Shown piece after piece: positions 42,095 through 51,188 of a stretch of DNA of 64,000 nucleotides. Within the stretch, counting starts at the first letter, position 1. The number at the start of each line of letters is the position of its first letter. Below the pieces are notes generated by a model. It worked only from the letters and a program-made list of their open reading frames with translations. It searched no databases and had not been told where the DNA came from. Source of the stretch: Bacteriovoracaceae bacterium UBA4097 (GTDB taxonomy: Bacteria; Bdellovibrionota; Bacteriovoracia; Bacteriovoracales; Bacteriovoracaceae); NCBI GenBank assembly GCA_002381765.1, contig DFXX01000020.1, positions 7,893 through 71,892 of the forward strand, written 5' to 3'. Position numbers and translations under genes: made by a program.

Positions 42095-43438
42095 ATGAAA
42101 ACATGGTTTATTGCTCTTTCATTATTGTTATCAACGACTTGTTGGGCCTCTCTTGCGAGCTATCATAATCATAATGAGGCCAATAGTTATACCGATCCCT
42201 ACCGAAATATCACCCGTAAGGGCGATAATCTTGAAGCCGTAATCCTAAAAGAATTAAAAGGTGCTAAAAAAAGCATCTATATAGCCGTTCAAGAATTACG
42301 CTTACCACTCATTGCTCAGCTTCTCGTAGAAAAACATCGTCAGGGAGTGGATGTGCGGATCGTGCTGGAGCACGATTATAATTTCAATGTTCTTCAGCAG
42401 CAGCAAGTTAACCATGATGAGACCGCTGACTCAAATGTCAGTAGTCTGGCCCAATTGGTTGATGTGAATAAGAACAATCGTTTTGAAAAATCAGAACTCG
42501 AATCTAGAGATGCCATTTATATGCTACAAGAGGCGAGAGTTCCTCTAATTGATGATACATCCGACGGAAGCCGTGGTTCAGGTTTAATGCACCATAAATT
42601 TGTTATTATCGATGGTATTACAACTATTGTTAGTACCGCTAATTTCACCATGAGTTGCATTCATGGTGATCTCGATGATTCTGCTACCAGAGGAAATGCT
42701 AACTCCATGGTAGTTGCTAAATCGAAGGGCCTTGCAGATATATTCAACCAAGAATTCTCCCAGCTTTGGGGTAATGGTCAGTATGGAAACTTCGGGAAGA
42801 ATAAGACCTATCGTGGGCCTCAGACGGTAACAGTCGAGGGATCGAAGATTACTGTTCAATTTTCACCGACCTCTGAAAGATTTAATTGGGCCCATACTGT
42901 TAATGGTCTGATTGGGAGTCATCTTGTAAAGGCCAGCCACTCCATCAAAGCTGCCTTATTTGTCTTTTCGGATCAAAAGCTTGCTAATTCGATGCTTAAG
43001 GCCCAGGAAAGAGGAGCGGAGATTGGTGTTCTCATAGACCCAGGCTTTGCTATGCGCTATTACTCAGAACTTCTCGATCTGCTTGGTCTGCAACTGATCG
43101 ATGAAGTAAAGTGTGTTTATGAGCCTGATAATAACCCTTGGAAGACACCGATTACCGAAGGTGGAATGGTCATTCTTCCCAAAGGGGATATGCTTCACCA
43201 CAAGTTTGCTGTCGTCGATGAGAAGAAAGTAATCATCGGATCTCAGAACTGGTCAGATTCTGCCAATTACTCCAATGATGAAACCTTGATCGTGGTTGAA
43301 AACAAGTCTATCTCTGAGTCATATTCCCAGGAATACAAACGACTCAAGAAGAGCAGTTTACTCGGCCCTTCTAAGAAGCTTTTAAGACAGATTCAGCATA
43401 ATGAAAGTGTTTGTGCCGAACAGGGACATGACTTTTAA
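42095..43438 (+). CDS. Secreted phospholipase D-family protein with EF-hand-like loop
   Basis: 447 residues. Signal peptide (residues 1-18). Two HKD motifs: HHKFVIID (166-173) and HHKFAVVD (368-375), each with the following Asn/Ser-rich block (STANFT, GSQNWS). Both are intact, so an active PLD-type nuclease or phospholipase is expected. Between the strands of the first half is an insert with a calcium-loop sequence DVNKNNRFEKSE (123-134), matching the EF-hand/dockerin pattern. This suggests calcium-dependent exported activity. Phospholipase versus DNase cannot be decided. Confidence 0.85.
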   Translation: MKTWFIALSLLLSTTCWASLASYHNHNEANSYTDPYRNITRKGDNLEAVILKELKGAKKSIYIAVQELRLPLIAQLLVEKHRQGVDVRIVLEHDYNFNVLQQQQVNHDETADSNVSSLAQLVDVNKNNRFEKSELESRDAIYMLQEARVPLIDDTSDGSRGSGLMHHKFVIIDGITTIVSTANFTMSCIHGDLDDSATRGNANSMVVAKSKGLADIFNQEFSQLWGNGQYGNFGKNKTYRGPQTVTVEGSKITVQFSPTSERFNWAHTVNGLIGSHLVKASHSIKAALFVFSDQKLANSMLKAQERGAEIGVLIDPGFAMRYYSELLDLLGLQLIDEVKCVYEPDNNPWKTPITEGGMVILPKGDMLHHKFAVVDEKKVIIGSQNWSDSANYSNDETLIVVENKSISESYSQEYKRLKKSSLLGPSKKLLRQIQHNESVCAEQGHDF

Positions 43439-43462
43439 GGTTTCTTTCCTTTTTTAACTAAA

Positions 43463-43475
43463 CTTGATTATAATT
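43463..43475 (+). promoter_or_regulatory. Likely -10 region of the sppA-tol cluster
   Basis: TTGATTATAAT includes a perfect TATAAT (43469-43474) with a near-extended TG, 33 bases before the sppA start. No clear -35 box. Confidence 0.35.
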
Positions 43476-43507
43476 AAAGCTCTTGAAACTTATGGAAGGA
43501 GTTCTTC

Positions 43508-44434
43508 TTGAGCCGCGAAAGATCTAAAGGGATTGTGGGGATTTTTATTCTCGTAACCGTCTTGTTTTTTATTTTTATCCTCTTTGCCTTTTATACAGTA
43601 ACGCAATTAAAGGAAACGAGTAGTCTTGGAGAAAGTCTGTTAGATGCCTCTAAGTCCTCGCCCATTGCCGTTATTCCCATTGAAGGCGAAATTAAAGAGT
43701 CCAAAAAGATCGTTGAGATGCTTTTTGCAGCTGAAGAATCTCCTGAGATTAAGGCGATCATTCTTCGGATCGATTCTCCTGGAGGCGCTGTGGCCCCTAC
43801 TCAGGAAATCTATGAAGAAGTCAGACGTATAGACGCTATTAAACCTGTTTATTCTAGCTTTGGTTCTGTCGCTGCCAGTGGTGGTTACTATATTGGAGCA
43901 GGAACCAGAAAGATCTACGCCAACGCAGGAACTTTAACAGGTTCTATTGGTGTAATTATGCAAATGGCGGATCTCTCGGAACTTTTCAAATGGGCCAAAT
44001 ATAAGCAAGAGACCATCAAAGCCGGCCGTTATAAGGACATTGGTAGTCCAGCTCGTCCCATGAGTGATGAAGAACGGGCCCTTCTGACCGATCTTTTGGC
44101 GGGAACTCATACGCAATTTATGAATGACATTATGGCCGTACGTAAAGACCGACTTAAAAAAGATATTAATGAACTGGCACAAGGACAGATTTTTCATGGC
44201 TCGGAAGCCAAGGAACTTGGTCTGGTAGATGAGGTAGGAAGCCTCTGGCAAGCAGGTAGGGAAATTCATAAGGAGCTCAAGCTCAAGGGTAAATTTGCCC
44301 TTCGTTTTATGAAGCCTGCTAAGAAGAAGTTTTCTCTTTCTGAATTCCTACAGGAAACAGAAGATACCCTATCTACAGTAAAAGACCGAGTGTCCGCGGG
44401 ATCAACAGCTCCGGCCTATCTCTATCAACCGTAG
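43508..44434 (+). CDS. sppA: Signal peptide peptidase SppA
   Basis: 308 residues from TTG 43508 with AAGGAG 6 bases before. One N-terminal TM (8-30), then a single S49 domain, i.e. the short form. SppA degrades leftover signal peptides in the inner membrane. Nucleophile Ser 124 in VAASGGYY and general base Lys 176 in AGRYKD; ILRIDSPGGAV is also conserved. First gene of a long + strand envelope cluster. Confidence 0.92.
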   Translation: MSRERSKGIVGIFILVTVLFFIFILFAFYTVTQLKETSSLGESLLDASKSSPIAVIPIEGEIKESKKIVEMLFAAEESPEIKAIILRIDSPGGAVAPTQEIYEEVRRIDAIKPVYSSFGSVAASGGYYIGAGTRKIYANAGTLTGSIGVIMQMADLSELFKWAKYKQETIKAGRYKDIGSPARPMSDEERALLTDLLAGTHTQFMNDIMAVRKDRLKKDINELAQGQIFHGSEAKELGLVDEVGSLWQAGREIHKELKLKGKFALRFMKPAKKKFSLSEFLQETEDTLSTVKDRVSAGSTAPAYLYQP

Positions 44435-44443
44435 GAGTTTGAT

Positions 44444-45673
44444 TTGAACTATGTCTTGCTCTTAGACTGGGGAAAAGATCATGCCTTAATGGTATTGGCA
44501 GTCGTCATCACTCTGGTATTGATCTATCACTATGTCATTGAGAGGGATAAAGCAGTTAAGCTTTCAAAAAAATATAGAAATTCAATTTTCGAGGCCCAGT
44601 CTCGGATCTTTCTTAATGCTACTCAATACTTGATTGAAGGAAATAAAGATCTCGCGATTAAAGAGTTTCTAAATGCCGTGGATCTTAACCGAGAGACTAT
44701 CGAAACCTACTTCGCCTTAGGCGGACTCTTTCGCTCGAATGGAGAGATCGATAAGGCCATCTCAATTCATCGCTCTCTTATCGCGCGCGACAGTATTTCG
44801 GAGAGTACCAGACTTCAGGCACTAAAAGAGCTTGCCCATGATTTTGATAAGGGTGGCTTTATCGATAAAGCGATTGAGACTTATAAAGATGTTCTGAAAA
44901 TCAATCGTGATCAGCAAGATGTCATTCATTCTCTTTGCCGAATCTACGAGGATATTGAGGATTGGGATCAGGCCTATAATTATAGAATCATGTTATCGAA
45001 AGTAGGGCAGGAGAATCAATCAGAGACGATTTCGCATATTCTCGTTCAGAAGGCCAAGGCGCTTTTTGATAAGGGACAGTTTAAGGCCTGTGCTGAAGAG
45101 CTGGATGATGCCTTTCGCTTTGCTCCTTCAGTATCAGCAAAGATTCTTCGTTTAAGACTTTTTTTGATTTTGGGCAAGATGGAAGATGCTAAGGGCCTAC
45201 TGCTGGAACTCTTAAAAGAGCATCCCATGTACGCCACTTTTATCTTTGTCTCTCTTGAGGTGTTCAATTCAAAGCTGGCCCAAGCCGAGGAATATAAAGA
45301 GAGACTCAATCAATTGAAGTCTTATTTCTTGAGCATGAATGATATCGATCTCATGACCTCTCCCTCAGTGGTGCTTTCAAAGATTCGACTCTTAAAGGAT
45401 TCTCAGAAAACTATCGATGCCTTTGATCTCTTGGATGGTTGGATGAAATCTCATGGGCATAGTGATGTGCTTAAAGTTGAATATATAAAATTACTTATTG
45501 AAGTAGGTAAGGTTGATGAGGCCCTTCATCAGACAAAAGGTCTTTTGAATAATCTTCATAGTTCTCTTACTCGCCATTATTGCTCTCAATGTGGATACAA
45601 CTCGGATGAAATCTTCTGGCGCTGTCCTCAGTGCCATAACTGGGAAACCATTCAGTTCCGGTGGAAAGTATGA
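44444..45673 (+). CDS. lapB: LapB-like TPR protein
   Basis: 409 residues from TTG 44444 (AGGAG upstream). N-terminal TM (about 13-29), TPR-type helical repeats (about 50-360), and a C-terminal rubredoxin-like metal site C380-C383-C394-C397 (CSQCG and CPQCHNW). This is the layout of LapB/YciM, which with FtsH controls LpxC and so lipopolysaccharide level. Placement beside sppA and tol genes fits an envelope-balance role. Stop overlaps the next start (ATGA). Confidence 0.88.
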   Translation: MNYVLLLDWGKDHALMVLAVVITLVLIYHYVIERDKAVKLSKKYRNSIFEAQSRIFLNATQYLIEGNKDLAIKEFLNAVDLNRETIETYFALGGLFRSNGEIDKAISIHRSLIARDSISESTRLQALKELAHDFDKGGFIDKAIETYKDVLKINRDQQDVIHSLCRIYEDIEDWDQAYNYRIMLSKVGQENQSETISHILVQKAKALFDKGQFKACAEELDDAFRFAPSVSAKILRLRLFLILGKMEDAKGLLLELLKEHPMYATFIFVSLEVFNSKLAQAEEYKERLNQLKSYFLSMNDIDLMTSPSVVLSKIRLLKDSQKTIDAFDLLDGWMKSHGHSDVLKVEYIKLLIEVGKVDEALHQTKGLLNNLHSSLTRHYCSQCGYNSDEIFWRCPQCHNWETIQFRWKV

Positions 45674-46068
45674 TGCTACTGTGGTTGATCCTTCTTCCGA
45701 TTCTTTCTTTCGCCAATTCTTCTTCAACAGATGAAAAAGTTATTGGCATCTTCTATATGAAACCGATTTTGGGACATGTTCACCAGTCCTCTGTCAAAAC
45801 CTCTGCCAGTCTTACGACTATTCAATGTTCTCATCCAGTTAAAGTCATAGAGTCTTCCAAAGTATCAACTGGAACGGAATGGGCCTATGTTCAAGTGGGC
45901 GATCATAGAGGTTTTATCTTGAAGGAGTACCTGGCGACCAAACGTCCTGATTGTTTTCAAGGAAAATATCCTAAGTTCTTCGATGCTGTGAATCTGGATC
46001 TCGCTGAGCTTTACTATTGGGGACGTCTTTATGACCATTATATTCAGGTTGAAACTCGCGTTCATTAG
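45670..46068 (+). CDS. Secreted SH3-like small protein
   Basis: 132 residues from ATG 45670. Signal peptide MMLLWLILLPILSFA. The middle resembles a bacterial SH3-type domain (HPVKVIESSKVSTGTEWAYVQVGDHRGFILKEYL), often used to bind peptidoglycan peptides. The gene overlaps lapB by 4 bases and the next by 38, so it is a tight operon member. Function inferred only from the fold. Confidence 0.65.
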   Translation: MMLLWLILLPILSFANSSSTDEKVIGIFYMKPILGHVHQSSVKTSASLTTIQCSHPVKVIESSKVSTGTEWAYVQVGDHRGFILKEYLATKRPDCFQGKYPKFFDAVNLDLAELYYWGRLYDHYIQVETRVH

Positions 46069-46921
46069 CCTCTTTTTTCTAATTCTCTCTTCTTCTGCTT
46101 TTGGGCAAAAGATCATTGAGGAGAAGGAGCTGGAGCTAGTTAACTTCAAAACCATTAAGAAAGTCCTTCAGCAGGATGGACTCACTCAATCTGCAGAACA
46201 GAAAAAAAAGCAAGTGACCGTCCTTAAAAATGCCAAGGCCCAGGAAGAGAAAAATCGCTATCTTTACCCATCTGAAGACGAAATCTGGGGCTTCACTTCT
46301 GAATATTGGTTAGTCAAAAATGCTCAAGTACTTGGTTGGGACTTTGAAAAACCAGATTATGGTTTGGATGCTTCTTTCAAGGAAATGATGGAAAAGTTGG
46401 GATTTTATCAGAAAAAATTCAAAATTCTTCTGCTTAATACCCCCTTAATAGTGAGAGCAACTCTTCCGGGAGATGGGGAATCTATCCATCTGCTCTCGGT
46501 ACCTTTTATTCGTTCGCTCGATCTCTCTCGTCTTGAAATTTCTCTTCTGCTATTAGAAGACTACTTCAGAATGGAAGAGGGATATTTTAAAGATGCCGTG
46601 AGAACAGAAAAATTGAAGACCTTGGCCGGGAAAGACTTTAAAGGGGCCAAGCCCGATCTCTCTCTTCTCTCAGAGTTAGTAAAAAATTATGATCAGCACG
46701 TAAATAAAAAAGGCTATACCTTTCAGCAACAGTTCGAGATTACCAAAAAGATGGATGCTCATCTTAAATCTCATCCCGAGCTTTGGAACGTATATTTCAG
46801 ATTACTTGGAAAGATTGAAAGATTTTTAAAGGTGAATATTCAGTATAAGGATTATGTTAAGCTCTATCCTTCTCCCGCCATGCAAATCAAGTGGTTGAGT
46901 CCAGCCGAGAAAGTTCTTTAA
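46031..46921 (+). CDS. Secreted protein of unknown function, tol-cluster gene
   Basis: 296 residues. Hydrophobic N-terminus (MTIIFRLKLAFISLFFLILSSSAFG) as a signal peptide, then a helical, Lys/Glu-rich region and a long body (FTSEYWLVKNAQVLGWDFE, LSRLEISLLLLEDYFRMEEG) without a recognised domain. It overlaps the preceding gene by 38 bases and precedes a membrane protein by 2. Possibly specific to this bacterial lineage. Confidence 0.65.
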   Translation: MTIIFRLKLAFISLFFLILSSSAFGQKIIEEKELELVNFKTIKKVLQQDGLTQSAEQKKKQVTVLKNAKAQEEKNRYLYPSEDEIWGFTSEYWLVKNAQVLGWDFEKPDYGLDASFKEMMEKLGFYQKKFKILLLNTPLIVRATLPGDGESIHLLSVPFIRSLDLSRLEISLLLLEDYFRMEEGYFKDAVRTEKLKTLAGKDFKGAKPDLSLLSELVKNYDQHVNKKGYTFQQQFEITKKMDAHLKSHPELWNVYFRLLGKIERFLKVNIQYKDYVKLYPSPAMQIKWLSPAEKVL

Positions 46922-46923
46922 TT

Positions 46924-47751
46924 ATGAATCAGGGAAATCTCTTAAAGAACATTAAGTATTATGCTTCCTATCAACTTATCTATGTTGCATCGGTTATTAT
47001 CTTAGTTTCCATAGGAGCTTTTTTTCATTTTCTCTTGGATCATGAAATAAGCATTGTTGAGGCTTGGTTACACAACAATCATTGGGAAATTCTGATTATT
47101 TCCAAATTACTCTCTCTTTATCTCATCAACCAGTGGTTCACTGTAAGGCTATATGAACTTAAGACCATCCGGGCCCTGATTAATGAACTCGTCCGCTGGC
47201 CTGAGCCCAAGGCGATAGTCATTTCTATCTTTATTGTGATTGGCAGCCTGGTTTTGGGTAAGCCTGGAGTAACCGGGCATACTTTCAGTTACTGGTACTA
47301 TCACTTTGCTTCTTTTCTAGGGCTTTTTTTATTCTTTGGAATTGAATTCATTGTGATTGTTTATCTAGACGATATTCTCAATCAGCACGAGAAACCTTCA
47401 AAACTCTGGTTAAGTCTTGTCTATATTATGTTATTTGCTGGTGCGTTCATGCTGACTGTACCCGATTACTACGGATTACTACCCTATGTGATTTTTTGTT
47501 ACTCTTCTCTCATCTATCTTTCTGGTAAATCATTTCGGATTTGGAGTAATGTTGTTTGTTTTCTTCTGCTCTTTGTTGCCCCTATGGGATCTTTTTTTGG
47601 TCTTGATCCAGTATGGGGGGGAGACTTCTCACCATTTAAACTCCAAGATAAATTAAGTGTTCTCTTTCTGGCCCTAGTTTGGACGATTTCTTTTTGCTAC
47701 TATAGGTATCGAGATCAATTTATTATTTCTGCCCGTAAATTAATACGGTGA
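46924..47751 (+). CDS. Polytopic inner-membrane protein, unknown
   Basis: 275 residues with about eight TM segments (near 15-33, 50-65, 96-112, 125-150, 160-178, 183-200, 205-225, 240-260). Start ATG 46924 gives MNQGNLLKNIKYYASYQ before the first TM; the frame from 46891 overlaps the previous gene. No transporter motif recognised. It is 10 bases from tolQ and probably co-transcribed. Confidence 0.7.
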   Translation: MNQGNLLKNIKYYASYQLIYVASVIILVSIGAFFHFLLDHEISIVEAWLHNNHWEILIISKLLSLYLINQWFTVRLYELKTIRALINELVRWPEPKAIVISIFIVIGSLVLGKPGVTGHTFSYWYYHFASFLGLFLFFGIEFIVIVYLDDILNQHEKPSKLWLSLVYIMLFAGAFMLTVPDYYGLLPYVIFCYSSLIYLSGKSFRIWSNVVCFLLLFVAPMGSFFGLDPVWGGDFSPFKLQDKLSVLFLALVWTISFCYYRYRDQFIISARKLIR

Positions 47752-47761
47752 GGTGTTGCTT

Positions 47762-48463
47762 ATGCATGGTGGTTTGAATATTTGGCAAATTCTTTGGGAA
47801 TCTGGATTTGTTGTAAAGTTTGTTCTTCTTCTTTTAATTGTTGCTTCGGTTCTTTCATGGACCATCGTTCTTCAGAAATGGCGTGAACTGAAATCAATTT
47901 CTGAAGCGAATGAGAAGTTTCATCAGATATTCAAATCTAATCATTCTATTTCTGAAATACACAGAGAGGCGACTGAGCACCATAACTCAACCATGAGTCT
48001 TATGTTTAGAAGAGGTTATGAGGAGCTGAATCGTATTAGTGAGAAAATAAGTGGTTCAGGTAAGGGTAGTATTGGACTGTATTTTTCTGAGCACGGCTTT
48101 CAAGCTTTAGAGCGTTCTTTAAAAACAGGATTTAATGCGGCTAATGAAAAGATGGATACCCGAGTTTCCGTCCTGGCCTCTATTGGTTCAATTACTCCAT
48201 TCGTTGGTCTCTTTGGTACGGTTTGGGGAATCATCGATGCCTTTGCTGGTCTCTCGCAAGGTGGAGGAAGTATCGAAGCTGTGGCACCAGGGATTGCAGA
48301 AGCCCTTGTCGCAACTGCTGCAGGACTTGCGGCTGCTATACCGGCCGTTTGGTTTTTTAACTTTTTCAATAATCAAATTGCACGCATAAATTCTCAGATG
48401 GAATCATTCTCTCAGGAATTTTTGAACCTGGTTGAACGCTCTATTCTGATTAAGAAGGATTAA
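47762..48463 (+). CDS. tolQ: Tol-Pal system proton channel TolQ
   Basis: 233 residues from ATG 47762, which has AGGTG 6 bases upstream; GTG 47753 is less likely. MotA/TolQ/ExbB family: N-terminal SGFVVKFVLLLLIVASVLSWTIVLQKW, and the C-terminal channel helices with SIGSITPFVGLFGTVWGI and AEALVATAAGLAAAIPAV. With TolR it uses the proton motive force to move TolA. The signature matches TolQ more than MotA. Confidence 0.93.
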   Translation: MHGGLNIWQILWESGFVVKFVLLLLIVASVLSWTIVLQKWRELKSISEANEKFHQIFKSNHSISEIHREATEHHNSTMSLMFRRGYEELNRISEKISGSGKGSIGLYFSEHGFQALERSLKTGFNAANEKMDTRVSVLASIGSITPFVGLFGTVWGIIDAFAGLSQGGGSIEAVAPGIAEALVATAAGLAAAIPAVWFFNFFNNQIARINSQMESFSQEFLNLVERSILIKKD

Positions 48464-48466
48464 GTC

Positions 48467-48883
48467 ATGGGCATGCAGCTTGGTGGCAAGAAAGGTCCAG
48501 TGTCTGACATTAATGTGACACCCCTGGTGGATGTTATGTTAGTGCTTCTGGTTATCTTCATGGTGACTGCACCTATGCTCTTTAGTGGGATTGATTTGAA
48601 GTTACCTAAAACTCAAAAGGTAAATAATCTTGGGCTTAAACCTGAACTGATCATTTTATCAATAACTGGGAATGAGCAGTTCTTTCTCGGTAAAGAGCGT
48701 ATTGTTGAAAAAGATTTAATCCCTATTATTCTTAAAAACTTCAAAGAAAAAAATACCGACGTTCTATATCTGAGAGCAGACTATGCTCTTAAGTACGAGA
48801 AAGTGGCCAAGCTTATTGCAAGTCTTAAAAAAGCCGGTGTGAGTAATATTGCATTGGTGACCGAAGTGGAGAAGAGCAACTAA
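48467..48883 (+). CDS. tolR: Tol-Pal system protein TolR
   Basis: 138 residues, usual length. One TM (about 23-42) with the channel-essential Asp in INVTPLVDVMLVLLVIFMV; periplasmic ExbD/TolR domain with LYLRADYALKYEKVAKLI. Follows tolQ by 3 bases and precedes tolA directly. Confidence 0.94.
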   Translation: MGMQLGGKKGPVSDINVTPLVDVMLVLLVIFMVTAPMLFSGIDLKLPKTQKVNNLGLKPELIILSITGNEQFFLGKERIVEKDLIPIILKNFKEKNTDVLYLRADYALKYEKVAKLIASLKKAGVSNIALVTEVEKSN

Positions 48884-49687
48884 ATGTTCGGATCTAACAC
48901 TGACTTAAATTTTACCCGCAGCTTTCTAATCTCTCTGGGAGGTCATATCCTCCTGGTGATAGGTGGTTATCTGGGAGGCAAGATCTTAATGACTGCTTTC
49001 CAGAATAACGACGTGGAAATCATTCGCTCTGCTGTAAGAGTAGATGTGGTTGGTATGCCGAAATTTACAGTGCAAGAACTCAAGGCCATGCAAAAGGACG
49101 ATGTTCCTGCCAATGAGCCCGAGGCTGCCCAAGGTGCAAAGGTAGAGACTAAAGAGAAGGACGATACCCCCGATGTCATTAAAAAAGATGATATTGTGAT
49201 CAAAGAAGATACTAAAGAGCCAGTTAAGAAAAAATCCTTCTTAAATATTGTTTCTAACTATTCGTCCAAAAAAATTGCCAAGAAGGAAAAGCCAGAAGGA
49301 GCAGAGAAGGCCAAAGGTATTAAAAACCTTAACTCACTGGTTCTTGAAGGAAATCGTCTGAGCAAGGGATCAGCATTAGTAGGGGATTTCTCGGATGAAG
49401 GGGGCTCGGAATTTGCTTCCTATGTGCAAACCCTTCCTGAAAGTATTAGAAGTTTCTGGAAGCTTCCAAGTTATCTCTTGGAGAAAGACTTACGATGTAG
49501 AATTAAAATTTATCTCTCTGCCACCGGAGAATTATTGAAGCTTGAGCTGATTGAGTCATCTGGTGAAGCAGAATTTGACGCCCGCGCGCAGAAAGCTATC
49601 AGAGACGCGGCTCCCTTCCCACGTCCCAGCGAAGCAGTTGGGGCAAGGTTAACCAATTCAGGAATCATATTAGGATTCCCTCTTTAG
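48884..49687 (+). CDS. tolA: TolA-like protein with TonB C-terminal domain
   Basis: 267 residues. Short N-terminal cytosolic tail, TM about 9-30 (SFLISLGGHILLVIGGYLGG), a Lys/Glu-rich helical linker about 60-130, and a C-terminal TonB/TolA domain (about 175-265; RIKIYLSATGELLKLELIESSG). Shorter than enterobacterial TolA (421) but in the right place between tolR and tolB. It should link TolQR to the outer membrane. Confidence 0.9.
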   Translation: MFGSNTDLNFTRSFLISLGGHILLVIGGYLGGKILMTAFQNNDVEIIRSAVRVDVVGMPKFTVQELKAMQKDDVPANEPEAAQGAKVETKEKDDTPDVIKKDDIVIKEDTKEPVKKKSFLNIVSNYSSKKIAKKEKPEGAEKAKGIKNLNSLVLEGNRLSKGSALVGDFSDEGGSEFASYVQTLPESIRSFWKLPSYLLEKDLRCRIKIYLSATGELLKLELIESSGEAEFDARAQKAIRDAAPFPRPSEAVGARLTNSGIILGFPL

Positions 49688-49696
49688 GAGTCATTC

Positions 49697-51049
49697 ATGA
49701 AATTTTTATTAGCTCTTTTTTTAATAGTTTTTCAGTTCAATGTTCTGGCCCAGGATGCAGTAATAGCCGTGGGACAGGCCGAGCAGGATAAAGATAAGTT
49801 TGTTCTGGATGATCCAGAGATGAAAACAACTAATGCCACTCAAAAGAAGCTTGCCGATGAGCTGACTGAAATTATCCGCAATGACTTTATTTTTTATAAG
49901 CATAAGTTTGACAGTGTTGATTATTCGCACAGGGGAGAAAACAGTTTTTCAAATCCCAATCTTGAGAAATGGAAATCTGGGGGAGTGACTTACTTTGTGG
50001 CTTCTCAAATTAAAGGTGATTCTTCTGGAATTGAAGCTAGTTATAAAGTTTGGAGTGTCTTAACTGATAAGGTGATTTTTAGTAAAGATTTTAAGGTCGC
50101 TAATTCAGATTTAAGATCAAAGGCCCATGATATCGCCGATAGCATTTACCGCTCTATCACAGGTGTGCCTTCCATCTTCAATTCAAAACTCGTTTTCATT
50201 TCTGACCGCACAACGAGTAACAAAGACATACTCAAAGAACTTTATATTATGGACTTCGATGGAAGAAGAGTTGAGAAACTCTCTTCATTTAATTCAGTGG
50301 TACTTTCTCCATCGGTTGCTCCAGATAATTCACAAATCATGTTCTCGGTTATTGCCACCAAGAAAGAGCTTTCAAGAAATAAAGTGAGAGTGATAAAAAA
50401 CATCGATCTTAAGGCAATTGATCTGCGAACTAAGAAGCTAGTAGATATTTCTGAAAAGCCGGGCATCAATTCCGGGGCCATCTATAGTCGTGATAGTGAT
50501 GTTATTTATCTCACTCTCTCTTTTAGTGGAAACGCAGATATCTATGAGATGAATAAACAAACAGGGGCCATGAGAAAAGTGACTTCTCATTCTGCCGATG
50601 ATGTGGACCCTTCGATTACTCGTGACGGGCATCTTATGACCTTCTTATCCAATAGATCAGGACGGGCGCATATCTACACCATGGACCCACGTGAGGTGGA
50701 GAAAGATGTAAAACGCATCTCCTTTGTAGGAAAATTTAATGCTACCCCTCGCTTCTCTCCCGATGGTAAGGAAATTACCTTTTCCTCATGGGTAGACAAT
50801 AGCTTCGATCTTTACCGGATCGGGGCCGATGGTAATAATCTAGTCAGATTGACTAAAGACTTCGGATCTAATGAAGAGCCTGTCTACTCACCAGACGGGG
50901 AATTCATTGTTTTTACTAGCAAAAGAGTCATCTCTAAGAACAAGGCCGTCCAGGATATCTACATTATGAACCGGGAAGGAGAGATCTTGGGCCAATTGAC
51001 CCAAGGATTTGGTCGCTGCTTCTCCCCTCAGTGGACCAACATATTGTAA
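49697..51049 (+). CDS. tolB: Tol-Pal system beta-propeller TolB
   Basis: 450 residues. Signal peptide (residues 1-18), N-terminal TolB domain about 20-160, then a six-bladed propeller with WD40-like PD40 repeats: ISDRTTSNKDILKELYIMD, FSPDGKEITFSS, YSPDGEFIVFTS. TolB binds Pal in other bacteria. No pal gene follows: the next 130 bases are intergenic and the next gene is a regulator. Confidence 0.94.
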   Translation: MKFLLALFLIVFQFNVLAQDAVIAVGQAEQDKDKFVLDDPEMKTTNATQKKLADELTEIIRNDFIFYKHKFDSVDYSHRGENSFSNPNLEKWKSGGVTYFVASQIKGDSSGIEASYKVWSVLTDKVIFSKDFKVANSDLRSKAHDIADSIYRSITGVPSIFNSKLVFISDRTTSNKDILKELYIMDFDGRRVEKLSSFNSVVLSPSVAPDNSQIMFSVIATKKELSRNKVRVIKNIDLKAIDLRTKKLVDISEKPGINSGAIYSRDSDVIYLTLSFSGNADIYEMNKQTGAMRKVTSHSADDVDPSITRDGHLMTFLSNRSGRAHIYTMDPREVEKDVKRISFVGKFNATPRFSPDGKEITFSSWVDNSFDLYRIGADGNNLVRLTKDFGSNEEPVYSPDGEFIVFTSKRVISKNKAVQDIYIMNREGEILGQLTQGFGRCFSPQWTNIL

Positions 51050-51095
51050 TCAGAAGATTTTTTGAAGAAACTTTGAACACTGCAGCAATTTAGTC

Positions 51096-51124
51096 TTGTA
51101 AATTTTTCAGACAAATTGTAATAT
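51096..51124 (+). promoter_or_regulatory. Promoter upstream of the GAF-AAA regulator
   Basis: TTGTAA (51096-51101) and TAATAT (51119-51124) with a 17-base spacer, a reasonable sigma-70-type match, 65 bases before the ATG. Confidence 0.5.
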
Positions 51125-51188
51125 CTCCTCAGTAACGCACTGTGTAATTTTTAAGCAATTACCGCAATAATGTGTAAAGGGGATGACC

